Counted from the first letter of the stretch, positions 36,159-46,714 are shown. The stretch: DNA of 64,000 nt from Bradyrhizobium liaoningense (GCF_018130785.1 NZ_JAFCJT010000001.1:124001-188000); one strand, 5' to 3'. Translations and numbers: made by a program. The notes: generated by a model from the letters alone, not told the origin.

Positions 36159-36251
36159 ATGGCCACCATGCAATTCTTCCTCGACCTGATCCTGGATTAT
36201 GCCTGCTGCCAAAATCTCGTCTCCCAGCCGCGGCGGGAGGATGAGCTATGA
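36159..36251 (+). CDS. tiny ORF, 30 aa, coupled to next
   Basis: ATG 36159 (or ATG 36168) opens a short frame, MATMQFFLDLILDYACC, ending with a charged tail; its TGA at 36249-36251 overlaps the ATG of the next tiny gene by three of four bases (ATGA). The N-terminal part is a weak amphipathic or membrane helix. No good ribosome binding site. It may be a leader whose translation opens the site of the next gene. Confidence 0.4.
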   Translation: MATMQFFLDLILDYACCQNLVSQPRREDEL

Positions 36252-36340
36252 TCGAGCTGATCTCAGCCGTCCTCGCGCTTTGCAGCATCGGCGTCTTTGC
36301 GGCGCATGCGCTGGATGCCTATCGCACCACGCACCACTGA
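36248..36340 (+). CDS. tiny single-helix membrane protein, 30 aa
   Basis: GGGAGG at 36235-36240 sits seven bases before ATG 36248. The product is one membrane helix (IELISAVLALCSIGVFAAHA) ending in the motif AHALDAYR and a His-rich end. The same AHA-hydrophobic-DA-x-R ending occurs in the 26-residue frame at 45263, suggesting a real family of minute membrane proteins. It starts within the stop of the preceding tiny frame. Function unknown. Confidence 0.55.
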   Translation: MIELISAVLALCSIGVFAAHALDAYRTTHH

Positions 36341-36358
36341 CCTGCAGGCCCTCCGGCG

Positions 36359-36781
36359 CTAGAACGGGCGCCGGTAGAAGTGTTCCGAATGCGTTGCCGG
36401 CGGAAACCGATTGGCGAGCGCGATCGCTGCGTTCTCGTCGGTCTCGAGCGCGATCTTCTGCGCCAGCATGACGTCGCCGGGCACGAGAAAGCCGGACGGG
36501 ACGAAGCACCATCCCATCGTCGCGCGCCCTTCATCGTCGATTTCATGGACATTGGCGGCCGTGCCGTAGTGGACGCGATAGGTCTTGCCGGTATCACAGC
36601 CGACGACATCGAAATACCGATGCTGCTCGAATTGCGCGCGCTGCGCCGGCGACAGCCATTCGGCCAAAAGCCGGCGGCCGCGGGCATCCGGCGTATTCTC
36701 GCCGAAGAAGCGCCGATAAAGTTCGCGCAGCGCATGCAGACGCGCACGCGCTGGCGCGCGGAGCCAAACTGCCGCGATCAT
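36359..36781 (-). CDS. hypothetical protein, 140 aa
   Basis: No recognised family. A basic helical N-terminus (ARLHALRELYRRFFGE) is followed by a compact domain with FEQHRYFDVVGCDTGKTYRVHYG and GWCFVPSGFLVPGDVMLAQKIALE, which looks like a small beta-rich domain with a Lys at the end of a helix. No signal peptide. It follows the 73-residue gene at 36794 by 12 bases and is probably in the same transcript. Composition supports coding. Confidence 0.65.
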   Translation of the reverse strand: MIAAVWLRAPARARLHALRELYRRFFGENTPDARGRRLLAEWLSPAQRAQFEQHRYFDVVGCDTGKTYRVHYGTAANVHEIDDEGRATMGWCFVPSGFLVPGDVMLAQKIALETDENAAIALANRFPPATHSEHFYRRPF

Positions 36782-36793
36782 GAGCAGCTCAGA

Positions 36794-37015
36794 TCAACCG
36801 CCGACCAGGCGGGGATAGAACAGCGTTTCGTGCGCGGTCGGATCGAATGACTTGATACGGGTGACTTCACCTGGTCCGGTTCGATAGGCGGCGGTGAAGC
36901 CCGCTCCGGTCAGCTCACGAAAGCGCTGTTCGGCTCGCGCCAGCGCTTCGGCATTGCCAGGATCAAACTCGTGGCGCGTGTCGCCCGTCTGGTCCATCAC
37001 AATCTGGGTAGCCAT
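36794..37015 (-). CDS. small hypothetical protein, 73 aa
   Basis: GAGGAG lies about seven bases before ATG 37013-37015; longer starts exist but lack a site. The sequence (IVMDQTGDTRHEFDPGN, AEQRFRELTGAGFTAAYRTG, SFDPTAHETLFYPRLVGG) is a typical small cytoplasmic alpha/beta protein. The middle, RFRELTGAGFTAA, recalls a family of rhizobial proteins of unknown role. It precedes the 140-aa gene by 12 bases. Confidence 0.65.
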   Translation of the reverse strand: MATQIVMDQTGDTRHEFDPGNAEALARAEQRFRELTGAGFTAAYRTGPGEVTRIKSFDPTAHETLFYPRLVGG

Positions 37016-37120
37016 GTTGAGTCTCCTCATGCCAGCCCTGCCCCCGATCAAAGCAAACCTCGTGCCGTCAGTTCCTCAACGCAAGAACTTTCTCCTGCGC
37101 GGCCGAGCCTTCATGCGGCC

Positions 37121-37954
37121 TCAACGCGACGCGGCCGCCCCTCCTCCCTCGTCGATCTGCCGTCCCATCAGGGCGATTGCCTTCTGATAGACGCCGGCAG
37201 CATTCCAGGCCTCGATAGCGGCAAAATTCGGTTCGCCCGGCTGGTAACCGGCTCCTGCGCGCCAGCCGTGAGCTTTCAGGAAATTCGCCGTCGAGTTCAG
37301 CGCATTGGCGGCAACCTCGAGATTGCCGGTGCCATAGGCCAGGATGTTCTTGGGCATGAACTGGGTCTGGCCGACCTCGCCGTGCATTGAGCCGCGGGTT
37401 GATCCCGACAGCGTGCCGCGGTCGATCAGCTTCAGGGCGGCATAGAGCTGGTCGGTGAAGAATTCGGGACGGCGGCAGTCATAGGCAAGGGTCGCGATCG
37501 ACGACAGCATGTTCTGGTTGCCGCGCTGGCTGCCGAAACCGGTCTCCATGCCCCAGATCGCGATCAGCGGCCCGGGCGGGACGCCGTAGCGCTGCTGGAT
37601 CGAGGCGAACAAGGCGGCCTGCGACTGCTTGAGCTGCCGTCCCTTGGCGACGATGGTGGTGGCGCCGCGCTTGGCGAGGAACTGATCGAGCGACAGCGAA
37701 AAACTGCGCTGCCCGCGGTCAGCTGCGATCGTGGCACTGGCGTAATTGGTCTGCATCAGCGCCGACACCGCGGTCTGGCCGATGCCCTTGCCCTGCGCCT
37801 CCGCGCCGAACTCGCGCTTCCAGGCCTCAAAACCCGCCGGCGAGCTGCCGCATTGCGCGGCTTCGGCCATGGATATCAGGGACATGGGCGCCAGAGAGAG
37901 AAGCAGCGCGGCAGCGCCGATCGTGGCCGTCGCAACGGTCCTGGCCTTGGTCAT
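37121..37954 (-). CDS. lytic murein transglycosylase (MltB-like, SLT type 3)
   Basis: A 277-residue peptidoglycan lytic transglycosylase. Signal peptide at ~1-32 (cut near AEA-AQC; the Cys after it may be a lipidation site). Catalytic Glu137 in IWGMETGFGSQRGN, then YDCRRPEFF, GEVGQTQFMPKNILAYG and a final AIALMGRQI. This order is that of the MltB branch. It cleaves the MurNAc-GlcNAc bond with anhydro-ring formation. No C-terminal peptidoglycan-binding domain is present, and nothing in the neighbourhood marks a secretion system. Confidence 0.88.
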   Translation of the reverse strand: MTKARTVATATIGAAALLLSLAPMSLISMAEAAQCGSSPAGFEAWKREFGAEAQGKGIGQTAVSALMQTNYASATIAADRGQRSFSLSLDQFLAKRGATTIVAKGRQLKQSQAALFASIQQRYGVPPGPLIAIWGMETGFGSQRGNQNMLSSIATLAYDCRRPEFFTDQLYAALKLIDRGTLSGSTRGSMHGEVGQTQFMPKNILAYGTGNLEVAANALNSTANFLKAHGWRAGAGYQPGEPNFAAIEAWNAAGVYQKAIALMGRQIDEGGGAAASR

Positions 37955-38073
37955 TCCCTGGTCCTCTCACATAAAAGTGCGCGACCGGCTCGCGCGGGCC
38001 CATGATCCTACGTCGGCCCTGATCGCTCAAGCCCCATCCGGCGCGACCTGTGCCTTGACACCGGGGCGACCGC

Positions 38074-38889
38074 CTAGCCTTCCCCGTCGCGGCCGAGCAG
38101 GAAATCCACCATGATGCCCTGGTGCTGCTCGTACATGTCCGTGCCGGTCCCGGTCACGCAGCCGATTTTGCGGGCGGCTGCGATGAAGGGCGAGACTTCG
38201 GGCTTTGTGATGACGCAGCCGCAATAGGCCGACGGCGCAAGCCGCGCGACATCGACCGGCAGCGGGTCGCCCTCCTTCATCCCGGCAGGTGTCGCATTGG
38301 CGACGAAATCGAAGTCCGCGGGATCCCCGGTGCCGACCCGCACGGGCGCCTTGCCGAGCTCGTTGAGCCGGCCGATCAGGGCGTCGCGGCGCTCGGTCGC
38401 GCTGTCGTGAATCGCGAGATCGCCCACGTCGGCCTCGACCAGCGCAAGGGCGATCGCCGATCCTGCGCCGCCGGCTCCGACGAGCAGTGCCCGCATACCC
38501 CGCGGATCGATCCCCTTCGCCCGCGCCGCACCAACGAAGCCGAGGCCGTCCACCATGTCGCCATGCCACAGGCCGTCAGCACGCCGGCGCATCAGATTCA
38601 CGGTGCGCAAAAAATGTGCGCGCTCCGTCGCACTTGTGCAGGCCTGGTAGCACGCGAATTTGTGCGGGATGGTCACGACGATGCCGTCGAGGTTCTTCAG
38701 CCGCGTCGCCACCGAGAGGAAATCGGGCAGATCCGCTGGCGCGACCTGAACGGGCATCAGAATGCCATCGTGCTCCCGCGCGGCGAAGGCGGCGCTGACG
38801 CCTGACGGCGAGCGTACCTGCGCGATGGGATCGCCGACGATGACGTAGAGCCGCGTAGCGCCAGATGGAGCTGGGATCACGCCGCTCAA
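38074..38889 (-). CDS. shikimate dehydrogenase-like protein (AroE family)
   Basis: A ~271-residue AroE-fold dehydrogenase. Catalytic Lys77 in VTIPHK and Asp114 in GDMVDGLGF are present; the nucleotide loop is GAGGAGSA. The substrate loop reads [10 protein letters not shown], with the first Ser of the usual SxS replaced by Val, so shikimate may not be the substrate; quinate-like or other hydroxy-acids are options. Preferred start TTG 38887-38889, seven bases after GAGG and overlapping the monooxygenase stop by four bases; GTG 38880 is possible. Its position behind a BVMO points to catabolism. Confidence 0.8.
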   Translation of the reverse strand: MSGVIPAPSGATRLYVIVGDPIAQVRSPSGVSAAFAAREHDGILMPVQVAPADLPDFLSVATRLKNLDGIVVTIPHKFACYQACTSATERAHFLRTVNLMRRRADGLWHGDMVDGLGFVGAARAKGIDPRGMRALLVGAGGAGSAIALALVEADVGDLAIHDSATERRDALIGRLNELGKAPVRVGTGDPADFDFVANATPAGMKEGDPLPVDVARLAPSAYCGCVITKPEVSPFIAAARKIGCVTGTGTDMYEQHQGIMVDFLLGRDGEG

Positions 38890-40718
38890 GCCGGAACCTC
38901 GGAGGTCAATTCCAACCCATCCAGACTGCCTTCCTTGCGCCATTTGGCGAGCAGCCGCAGGAACGCCACCGGCCCGCGCCAGTACTGGCTGTTTCTCGCC
39001 GCGATCGGATCGAACACGCCCTCGTTGTTGTAGTAGCCCGGCGTGCATTCGGCGAGATAGGACTGGCGGCCGAGCGCGGCCTTGACGACTTCGTCGACCC
39101 AGGCGTTCTCGGCGGCGAGCGTCGGCTCCAGGGTTCGCGCCTTGCGCTTGCGCGCCTCGGCGATGACGTAGGCGATATGTTGCGACTGCTCGTCGATGAT
39201 GTGCGGGAAGTTCGCGCTCTGGCCGGCCTGCACCGTGACGATCAGGAAACAATTCGGGAAGCCGCGGCTGTAGAAGCCGTGCATCGTCTTGACGCCGTCA
39301 CGCCATCGTTCGGACAGGCTCATGCCGTCGCGACCGTAAACCTCGAAGCCCATGCGGCGGGCGTAATCGGTGCCGACCTCGAAGCCGCTGGCATAGATCA
39401 GGCAGTCGAGCTCGTAGGCCTTGCCATCAACCACGACGGCGTTCTCGGTGATGCGCTCGACGCCCTGCCCCCTGGTGTCGACGAGATGCACATTGGGACG
39501 ATTAAAGGTGTCGAGATATTCGTCGTGGAAGCATGGCCGCTTGCAGAACGCCTTGTACCAGGGTTTGAGCGCCGCCGCGGCGGCTTCGTCCCTCACAACC
39601 GTATCGACGCGCGCGCGGATCTCTTCCATCTTGCGGTAGTCGGCCTGCTCGATGACCTTCAGCGCCTCCTCGATCGAGGTCACCGGCTGCGGCTGGCGGC
39701 GCGGCGCGAGCAGGATCTCGCCAAGCAGGCCGGTCCAGCCGTCCTGCACCAGGTCCCGTTCGAACGGTTCGCCCGAGATCACCGCGGTGAAATTGTCCAT
39801 GCGCTCGCGCTGCCAGCCGGGCTTGAGGCTCTGCGCCCAGTCTGCGTCCGTCGGACGGTCGTCGCGCACGCCGATCGCCGATGGCGTGCGCTGGAAGACG
39901 TAGAGCTCTTTCGCCGAGCGGCCGAGATGCGGCACGCATTGCACGGCGGTCGCGCCGGTCCCGATGATGCCGACGCGCTTGTCGGCGAGGCCGGTGAGCC
40001 CGCCCTCGGCGGTGCCGCCGGTGTAGCCGTAATCCCAGCGGCTGGTGTGGAAGCTGTGGCCCTTGAAACTCTCAATGCCGGGAATGCCCGGCAGCTTCGG
40101 GCGGCTCAGCGGGCCACCGGCCAGGATGACGAAACGCGCGCCGATGCGATCGCCGCGATCGGTCTCGACCAGCCAGCGCGCCGCGCCTTCCTGCCATTCC
40201 ATCCGCACGATCACGGTCTGAAAGAGCGCGCGCTCGTAGAGATCGAAGTGACGGCCGATGCGGCGCGAGTGCTCGTAGATCTCGGGCGCGCGCGCATATT
40301 TGCGCACCGGCATGTAGCCGGTCTCTTCCAGCAGCGGCAGATAGATGTAGCTCTCGGTGTCGCAGGCGGCACCGGGGTAACGATTCCAGTACCAGGTGCC
40401 GCCGAAATCGGCGGCCTTTTCCACGATCCGGAAATCACCGATGCCGGCTTCGCGCAGGCGAGCGCCACAGAGCAGGCCGCCGAAGCCGCCGCCGACAATG
40501 AGCACTTCGGTCTCTTCGCTGACCGCTTCGCGCGCGAATCCGGGATCGGCCCAGGGATCGTCGAGGTAGCGGCCGAAATCGCCGGTGACCTCGACATATT
40601 GCGCCTTGCCCTCGGTGCGCAGACGGCGGTCGCGCTCGTCGCGATAGCGCATGCGGAGGGCGTCAATGTCGACCTTAGATTCGCCGGCTGCACCGGTCTT
40701 GTGTCTTTCCGCTGACAT
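38886..40718 (-). CDS. flavin-binding monooxygenase, Baeyer-Villiger type
   Basis: A 610-residue FAD/NADPH enzyme. The FAD loop GGGFGG is at 76-81, the NADPH loop GTGATA is near 255, and the Baeyer-Villiger fingerprint [12 protein letters not shown] is at 218-229 (FxGxxxHxxxW). An N-terminal extension of ~65 residues before the first Rossmann fold is like that of larger BVMOs. The last position is Asp where Pro or Asp is usual. It inserts oxygen next to a ketone to give an ester or lactone. Divergent from the acyl-CoA ligase operon (173 bases) and coupled to the AroE-like gene. Confidence 0.9.
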   Translation of the reverse strand: MSAERHKTGAAGESKVDIDALRMRYRDERDRRLRTEGKAQYVEVTGDFGRYLDDPWADPGFAREAVSEETEVLIVGGGFGGLLCGARLREAGIGDFRIVEKAADFGGTWYWNRYPGAACDTESYIYLPLLEETGYMPVRKYARAPEIYEHSRRIGRHFDLYERALFQTVIVRMEWQEGAARWLVETDRGDRIGARFVILAGGPLSRPKLPGIPGIESFKGHSFHTSRWDYGYTGGTAEGGLTGLADKRVGIIGTGATAVQCVPHLGRSAKELYVFQRTPSAIGVRDDRPTDADWAQSLKPGWQRERMDNFTAVISGEPFERDLVQDGWTGLLGEILLAPRRQPQPVTSIEEALKVIEQADYRKMEEIRARVDTVVRDEAAAAALKPWYKAFCKRPCFHDEYLDTFNRPNVHLVDTRGQGVERITENAVVVDGKAYELDCLIYASGFEVGTDYARRMGFEVYGRDGMSLSERWRDGVKTMHGFYSRGFPNCFLIVTVQAGQSANFPHIIDEQSQHIAYVIAEARKRKARTLEPTLAAENAWVDEVVKAALGRQSYLAECTPGYYNNEGVFDPIAARNSQYWRGPVAFLRLLAKWRKEGSLDGLELTSEVPA

Positions 40719-40891
40719 CCATGTCCTCCACGGCGAACGCTGCTTCGCCGGCAGCTCGCATCAGTTAGCCCTGAAAAAGTGACGCATGCAATCACGTCCG
40801 TTCTTTTTTGCGTGAACGCCGCATGACGTTCCGCTAACCTCGCGCGCAAATCACAAGTACGCCGCGCAACGACGTGGCTGCGGAGGAGACC

Positions 40892-42517
40892 ATGCTGGGA
40901 TTGATGATGGACATGCCGCTCCTGATCAGCGGCCTGATCCAGTATGCCGCGGACTATCACGGCGAAGCCGAGATCGTCGCGCGCGAGATCGAGGGCGACA
41001 TCCATCGCTACACCTATGCTGACGTCCATCCGCGCATCAAGCGCATGGCGCTGGCCTTGAAGCGGCTCGGCATGAAGCGTGGGGACCGTGTCGGCACGCT
41101 GGCCTGGAATACGCACCGCCATTTCGAGATGTTCTATGCCGCGCCGGGCATGGGCTACGTGCTGCATACCATCAACCCGCGGCTGTTTCCCGAGCAGCTC
41201 GTCTACATCATCAACCACGCCGAAGACCGGCTGCTGTTCATCGACCGCGCCACGCTGCCGCTCGTCGAGGCGATCGCGCCGCAGCTGACGACGATCGAGG
41301 CCTACGTCGTGATGTCCTCGCGCGAGCGGATGCCGGAGACGAAGCTTGCGAACGTCCATTGCTACGAGGAGCTTCTGGAAAAGGAGAACGACGCCGGCTT
41401 CGCCTGGCCGGAGTTCGACGAAAAGTCCGCCTCCACCATCTGCTATACGTCAGGCACGACGGGCAATCCCAAGGGCGTGATCTATTCGCACCGCGCCGCG
41501 ATCCTGCAGACCATGACCTGCTGCAATTTCGACTTCCTGCCGGGCCATCGCGAAGGCGTACGCGAGGTGATGATGCCGATGGCGCCGCTCTTCCATGGCA
41601 ATGGTTGGAACATGCCGTTCACCGCGCCTTACACAGGATCCAAGCTGGTGCTGCCCGGCCGCAACTATGAGCCGGACAAGCTTTATGAGCTGCTCGAAGG
41701 CGAGAAGGTGACGCTGTCGGCGGGCGTGCCGAGTTTCTGGCTGATCCTGCTCGACTGGCTCGGACGCACCGGCAACAAATTCTCCACCTTGCGCGCGACG
41801 CTGTCGTCAGGCTCGGCGCCGCCTCGCGCGATGGTCGAGAAGCTCAGGCGCGACTACGACATCGACTACATCCAGGCCTGGGGCATGACCGAGGCCTTGG
41901 GCTGCTCGATGCCGAGCCTGCGTCCGGGCTCGGAACATCTCGGCGACAAGGAGAAGTTCGACCGGCGCCAGGTGTCGGGCCGCGCCTGCTTCGGTACCGC
42001 CTTGCGCATCGTCGACGACGGTGGCACCGAGCTGCCGCGCGACGGCAAGACCGTCGGACATCTGCGCGCCCGTGGTCCCTGGGTCGCCTCCGGCTACATG
42101 AAGCTCGACGAGGGCCTCGACCGCGACGGCTGGCTGATCACCGGCGACATGGCGGTCATCGATCCGCAGGGCCATGTCACGCTGACGGACCGCTCCAAGG
42201 ATGTGATCAAGTCGGGCGGCGAATGGATCTCCTCGATCCAGCTCGAGGACGTCGCCTTGTCCCATCCCGATGTGCTTCAGGCCGCGGTGGTCGCGATCAA
42301 CCATGAAAAATGGCAGGAGCGTCCCCTGCTCCTCGTGGTCCGCAAGAAAGGCGCGACCGTCGACGGCAAGACGCTGCTCGACCATATGCGCCCGAGGATC
42401 GCGAGCTGGTGGATGCCGGATGCGGTCGAATTCCTGGACGAATTCCCCATGACCGGCACCGGCAAGGTGCTGAAGTCCGCGCTGCGCGAGAAGTTCAGGG
42501 AGTACCGCGTCGCTTGA
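40892..42517 (+). CDS. acyl-CoA synthetase (AMP-forming, medium/long-chain fatty acid CoA ligase)
   Basis: A 541-residue adenylate-forming enzyme. P-loop CYTSGTTGNPKG near 184-195, AWGMTEALG near 330, TGDMAVIDPQGHVTLTDRSKDVIKSGGEWIS near 415-450 and the C-terminal Lys in GTGKVLKSAL. The sequence resembles the AlkK-like long- or medium-chain ligases. The start ATG 40892 has GGAGG six bases before; the earlier GTG at 40874 is less likely. It activates a carboxylic acid with CoA and is the first of three co-directional genes with a fold-related dehydrogenase. Confidence 0.92.
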   Translation: MLGLMMDMPLLISGLIQYAADYHGEAEIVAREIEGDIHRYTYADVHPRIKRMALALKRLGMKRGDRVGTLAWNTHRHFEMFYAAPGMGYVLHTINPRLFPEQLVYIINHAEDRLLFIDRATLPLVEAIAPQLTTIEAYVVMSSRERMPETKLANVHCYEELLEKENDAGFAWPEFDEKSASTICYTSGTTGNPKGVIYSHRAAILQTMTCCNFDFLPGHREGVREVMMPMAPLFHGNGWNMPFTAPYTGSKLVLPGRNYEPDKLYELLEGEKVTLSAGVPSFWLILLDWLGRTGNKFSTLRATLSSGSAPPRAMVEKLRRDYDIDYIQAWGMTEALGCSMPSLRPGSEHLGDKEKFDRRQVSGRACFGTALRIVDDGGTELPRDGKTVGHLRARGPWVASGYMKLDEGLDRDGWLITGDMAVIDPQGHVTLTDRSKDVIKSGGEWISSIQLEDVALSHPDVLQAAVVAINHEKWQERPLLLVVRKKGATVDGKTLLDHMRPRIASWWMPDAVEFLDEFPMTGTGKVLKSALREKFREYRVA

Positions 42518-42625
42518 AGCGACGCGCGGCCGCGCAACGCCCCTCTCTGTGCGCGATCGCCTTCATCTTTTGGTAGATTTGGCGGCGATATACCGGGACG
42601 TCGCTAACCCCTTATCGAGGACACC

Positions 42626-43744
42626 ATGGCGTTTTCCGGATTGGGCCTGCATCTCGGCAATCTGTCGCGCCTGTCGAATGCGCAGACGCGCTCGATCAGC
42701 CCCGAGAATTTCACCGGCGAGAAGGGCAAGGGCGGCATGTCTGTCGACGGCCCCGCTGCGCGTCAGGCCCGCGACCTCGGCCAGGGCTGGAAGGTCTCCC
42801 CCTATGTCGTGATCGAACCGGGCACGACTTTCACGCTCGCCGACGTCGAGGGGCAAGGTGCGATCCAGCAGATCTGGATGACGCTGGCGCGCGGACGGCT
42901 TCGTCACTCGATCCTGCGCATCTACTGGGACGACCAGGAGCAGCCAAGCGTGGAATGCCCGGCAGGCGATTTCTTCGCCTGCGGATGGGAGGAATTCGCA
43001 CAGGTGTCGTCGCTCGCGGTCTGCGTCAATCCCGGCCGCGCCTTCAACTGCTATTGGGAGATGCCGTTCCGCAAGCGCGCACGCTTCACGCTGGAGAACC
43101 GCAGCGAGGAGCAGCTCACCGTCTACTACCAGATCAATTACACGCTCACTGAGGTGCCCGAGGACTGCGCCTATTTCCATGCCCAGTTCCGGCGCACAAA
43201 TCCGCTCCCTTACAAGGACGTCTACACCATCCTCGATGGCATCAGCGGCAGCGGTCATTATGTCGGCACCTACGTGGCATGGGGCGTCAACAACAACGGC
43301 TGGTGGGGCGAAGGCGAGATCAAGTTCTTCATCGACGGCGACGGCACATTCCCGACCATCTGCGGCACCGGCACCGAGGACTATTTTTGCGGCGCCTACA
43401 ATTTCGATCCCTATGTCGCGCATTCCGGCCAGGGGCCGGCGCAACAGTCGCGCTATCAGGAATTCACCACGCCCTATGCCGGCCTGCCGCAAGTGATCCG
43501 CCCTGACGGCGTCTACAAATCGCAACAGCGCTTCGGCCTATACCGCTGGCACATCCCCGATCCCGTGCGCTTCCGCACCGATCTGCGCGTGACGATCCAG
43601 GCCCTGGGCTGGCTGCCGGGCGTCAAGGAAGCAAAGTACCTTCCGTTGCAGGACGACATCGCCTCGGTCGCGTTCTGGTACCAGACGCTGCCGACCGCAC
43701 CGTTCCCCAAGCTGCCCGGCCCGGACTATCTAGAGGTCGGCTAG
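42626..43744 (+). CDS. DUF2961 / glycoside hydrolase family 172 protein
   Basis: A 372-residue two-jelly-roll protein of the DUF2961 family, now GH172. Seen: IQQIWMTL, the acidic motif GTGTEDYF (Glu251, Asp252) and the [14 protein letters not shown] segment before it, plus the final [14 protein letters not shown]. Characterised members act on difructose and other fructofuranoside or arabinofuranoside linkages, and form trimers or hexamers. No signal peptide. Its place between an acyl-CoA ligase (108 bases) and an acyl-CoA dehydrogenase (29 bases) is unusual for a glycosidase; role unknown. Confidence 0.85.
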   Translation: MAFSGLGLHLGNLSRLSNAQTRSISPENFTGEKGKGGMSVDGPAARQARDLGQGWKVSPYVVIEPGTTFTLADVEGQGAIQQIWMTLARGRLRHSILRIYWDDQEQPSVECPAGDFFACGWEEFAQVSSLAVCVNPGRAFNCYWEMPFRKRARFTLENRSEEQLTVYYQINYTLTEVPEDCAYFHAQFRRTNPLPYKDVYTILDGISGSGHYVGTYVAWGVNNNGWWGEGEIKFFIDGDGTFPTICGTGTEDYFCGAYNFDPYVAHSGQGPAQQSRYQEFTTPYAGLPQVIRPDGVYKSQQRFGLYRWHIPDPVRFRTDLRVTIQALGWLPGVKEAKYLPLQDDIASVAFWYQTLPTAPFPKLPGPDYLEVG

Positions 43745-43773
43745 CCGCTGCTGACCGATCAAGGAGACCAGAG

Positions 43774-44985
<1,212 letters not shown>

Positions 44986-45032
44986 GGAGCGTTGGCTCGT
45001 CGGTACCGGAGCCAACGCATTGGGATCGGCGT

Positions 45033-45137
45033 CTAATCGACGTTTGGCGGCTCCTGGATGGATGCCGACACGTTCTGATTCGAAATCGCTTCGAGCATGG
45101 CTCCGAAAATGATGATCGGCAGATAGAATGCAAGCAT
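45033..45137 (-). CDS. tiny membrane protein, 34 aa
   Basis: AGGAGG at 45147-45152 lies nine bases before ATG 45135-45137. The product begins MLAFYLPIIIFGAMLEAI, a hydrophobic helix of ~17 residues, then a polar tail ending PPNVD before TAG. Too short for routine gene calling. One of three tiny same-strand frames in this gap. Function unknown; small membrane proteins often modulate a transporter or sensor. Confidence 0.55.
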   Translation of the reverse strand: MLAFYLPIIIFGAMLEAISNQNVSASIQEPPNVD

Positions 45138-45262
45138 GATCGTATTCCTCCTGCTGTGACAACCTTGGCCTGCAGGGCCAGGTTCCTCAAATTGACGCGC
45201 GCCCGCCTCGGAACATTTTCGCCGCTTATCTAGCTACCGACGAAAACAAGTCGCAGCGAGTA

Positions 45263-45343
45263 TCAGGAACGCATCGCGTCAATCGCATGGGCGATCAGAA
45301 CGACTGCGCTCGCGGCAATGAGAAACACAAAGAACCAGCTCAT
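45263..45343 (-). CDS. tiny membrane protein, 26 aa, AHA-x-DA motif
   Basis: GGAGG lies five bases before ATG 45341-45343. The product is a single hydrophobic helix, MSWFFVFLIAASAVVLIA, ending in HAIDAMRS. The AHAIDAMR end matches AHALDAYR of the tiny protein at 36248, 9 kb away, in position, spacing and orientation to the helix. Two independent copies with good ribosome binding sites support a genuine family. Confidence 0.6.
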   Translation of the reverse strand: MSWFFVFLIAASAVVLIAHAIDAMRS

Positions 45344-45464
45344 GTCCGCCTCCGATCCCGGAAGTGAACGCGCTGATCCGTGCACAGTCAAAAACCATCG
45401 GTCCGGAACCGCTATTCAACGGCTGGCTGATGCTTCGTTGCAACATGTACATCCGCTGTCGGCT

Positions 45465-45536
45465 CTATCGGCAGAATGCCAAAAGGAGCAACGCGCCAAC
45501 AACGCAGGCTGCTAGGACTAAAAACCAAACGCCCAT
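45465..45536 (-). CDS. tiny membrane protein, 23 aa
   Basis: ATG 45534-45536 follows a GGGGGA run by four bases. The product is almost entirely one hydrophobic helix (MGVWFLVLAACVVGALLLLAF) with a final Cys-Arg. It resembles the short regulatory subunits (KdpF- or CydX-like size) but has no motif to name it. It is the least certain of the three because of its length. Confidence 0.45.
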   Translation of the reverse strand: MGVWFLVLAACVVGALLLLAFCR

Positions 45537-45644
45537 CCAGTCCCCCGACTCACACACGCGAGTCAGGATTAGCCCTGCGATTTGGCATTGAAACGCCTAC
45601 TGCCGGTTTTCCCCAGGCCAAGCGTGATCCATGCGCTCGCTGCG

Positions 45645-46511
45645 TTAGTCCAATACCTCTACCGTCGCAGAGCGGCCGGCGACGAGCGACATGGTGTCGG
45701 GGACATTGTCCAGCGCGATGCGCACGGGGACACGCTGGGCGAGCCGCACCCAGCTGAAGGTCGGGTTGACATTGGCAAGCAGGTTCGCACCCTCGGCGCG
45801 GTCGCGGTCCTCGATGCCGGCGGCGATGCTCTCGACATGGCCCGACAGCGTGACCGTCTCGCCCATCAGGCGGACCCGCACCTTGTCGCCGGTGCGGATG
45901 CGCGCGAGCTTTGTCTCTTCGAAATAGCCCTCCACATGCAACGTGTCGGTGTCGACCAGCGCCATCACGCCCTTGCCGGCCGTGACGTAGGCGCCAGGAC
46001 GCAGATCCATGTTGGTGATGACACCGTTCACGGAGGCGTGGACCTCGCTGCGATCGAGGTTGAGCTGGGCGACCGCGCGGTCGGCGACGGCCTGATCGAA
46101 CGCCGCCTTGGCCTGGAGCTGGGTGGCCAACACCTGCTCCTGCTTCTGCTGCGACACCGCGTCGGTCGTCAGCGTGCTGTAGCGCTTCAAATCGGAATTG
46201 GCCTGGTCGAGCGTGGCCTGATGACCCGCCACCGATGCATCGGCTTGCCGCAAGGCCAGCGCGAAACGTTCGCGATCAATCCGGAACAGCACATCGCCGC
46301 GATGGACTTTCTGGTTGTCCTTGACCAGCACCTCCGTGACGAATCCGGAGACGTCAGGCGCGACCTGCACCACGTCGGCGCGGACGCGGCCGTCGCGGGT
46401 CCAGGGCTGCTCCATGTAGTAGACCCAAAGCTCGCGGCCGACCGCGAGCGCCGCGACGACGGCGAGAACGGTCAGCGCAAGGCGGCCCAACCAGGCGAAA
46501 TTCCCCTTCAT
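45645..46511 (-). CDS. aaeA: HlyD-family efflux adaptor, AaeA-like
   Basis: A 288-residue membrane fusion protein: N-terminal helix (~8-28), first half-lipoyl VQVAPDVSGFVTEVLVKDNQKVHRGDVLFRID, short coiled coil (~80-140), second half VHASVNGVITNMDLRPGAYVTAGKGVMALVD, then a barrel. This is the AaeA/EmrA layout. Start ATG 46509-46511 overlaps the DUF1656 stop by four bases. It links the AaeB-like pump to the outer envelope for export of aromatic acids such as p-hydroxybenzoate. Confidence 0.88.
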   Translation of the reverse strand: MKGNFAWLGRLALTVLAVVAALAVGRELWVYYMEQPWTRDGRVRADVVQVAPDVSGFVTEVLVKDNQKVHRGDVLFRIDRERFALALRQADASVAGHQATLDQANSDLKRYSTLTTDAVSQQKQEQVLATQLQAKAAFDQAVADRAVAQLNLDRSEVHASVNGVITNMDLRPGAYVTAGKGVMALVDTDTLHVEGYFEETKLARIRTGDKVRVRLMGETVTLSGHVESIAAGIEDRDRAEGANLLANVNPTFSWVRLAQRVPVRIALDNVPDTMSLVAGRSATVEVLD

Positions 46512-46714
46512 GGCAAAAACTCCGAGAGATAGACGACGCCGCCGAGAAGACAGACGAAAATCGCGAAATCGAACAGCGCGCGGTGCCAGACCAGCCGGTA
46601 GAGATCGAAGCGTTGCATGAGGCGCCGCAGCACCGCACTCAGCGCATAGGCGACGATGATCCACAGCAGCAACGCCGGCACCAGCACGCCATAGATGTCG
46701 ATTACGTATCTCAT
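46508..46714 (-). CDS. aaeX: DUF1656 small membrane protein, AaeX-like
   Basis: A 68-residue protein with two membrane helices (~8-30 and ~46-64). It begins MRYVIDIYGVLVPAL and has FDLYRLVWHRALFDFA between the helices, the DUF1656 pattern. Members are always next to AaeA/AaeB-type efflux genes. It overlaps its neighbours by four bases at both ends, giving a fully coupled pump operon. Confidence 0.88.
   Translation of the reverse strand: MRYVIDIYGVLVPALLLWIIVAYALSAVLRRLMQRFDLYRLVWHRALFDFAIFVCLLGGVVYLSEFLP

Larger units (their letters stand above)
44986..45644. other. intergenic region with a cluster of tiny membrane-protein ORFs
   Basis: A 659-base gap holding three minus-strand frames of 34, 26 and 23 codons, each listed separately, each with a purine-rich site before its ATG and each coding for one hydrophobic helix. 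Outside them I see only short spacers and the end of the aaeA gene's 3' side; no palindromic repeat or tRNA. Confidence 0.6.

Noticed and set aside
38865..40715. A 616-codon plus-strand open frame opposite the BVMO
   Set aside because: Exact antisense of a gene with clear FAD, NADPH and BVMO motifs; no ribosome binding site or recognisable fold.
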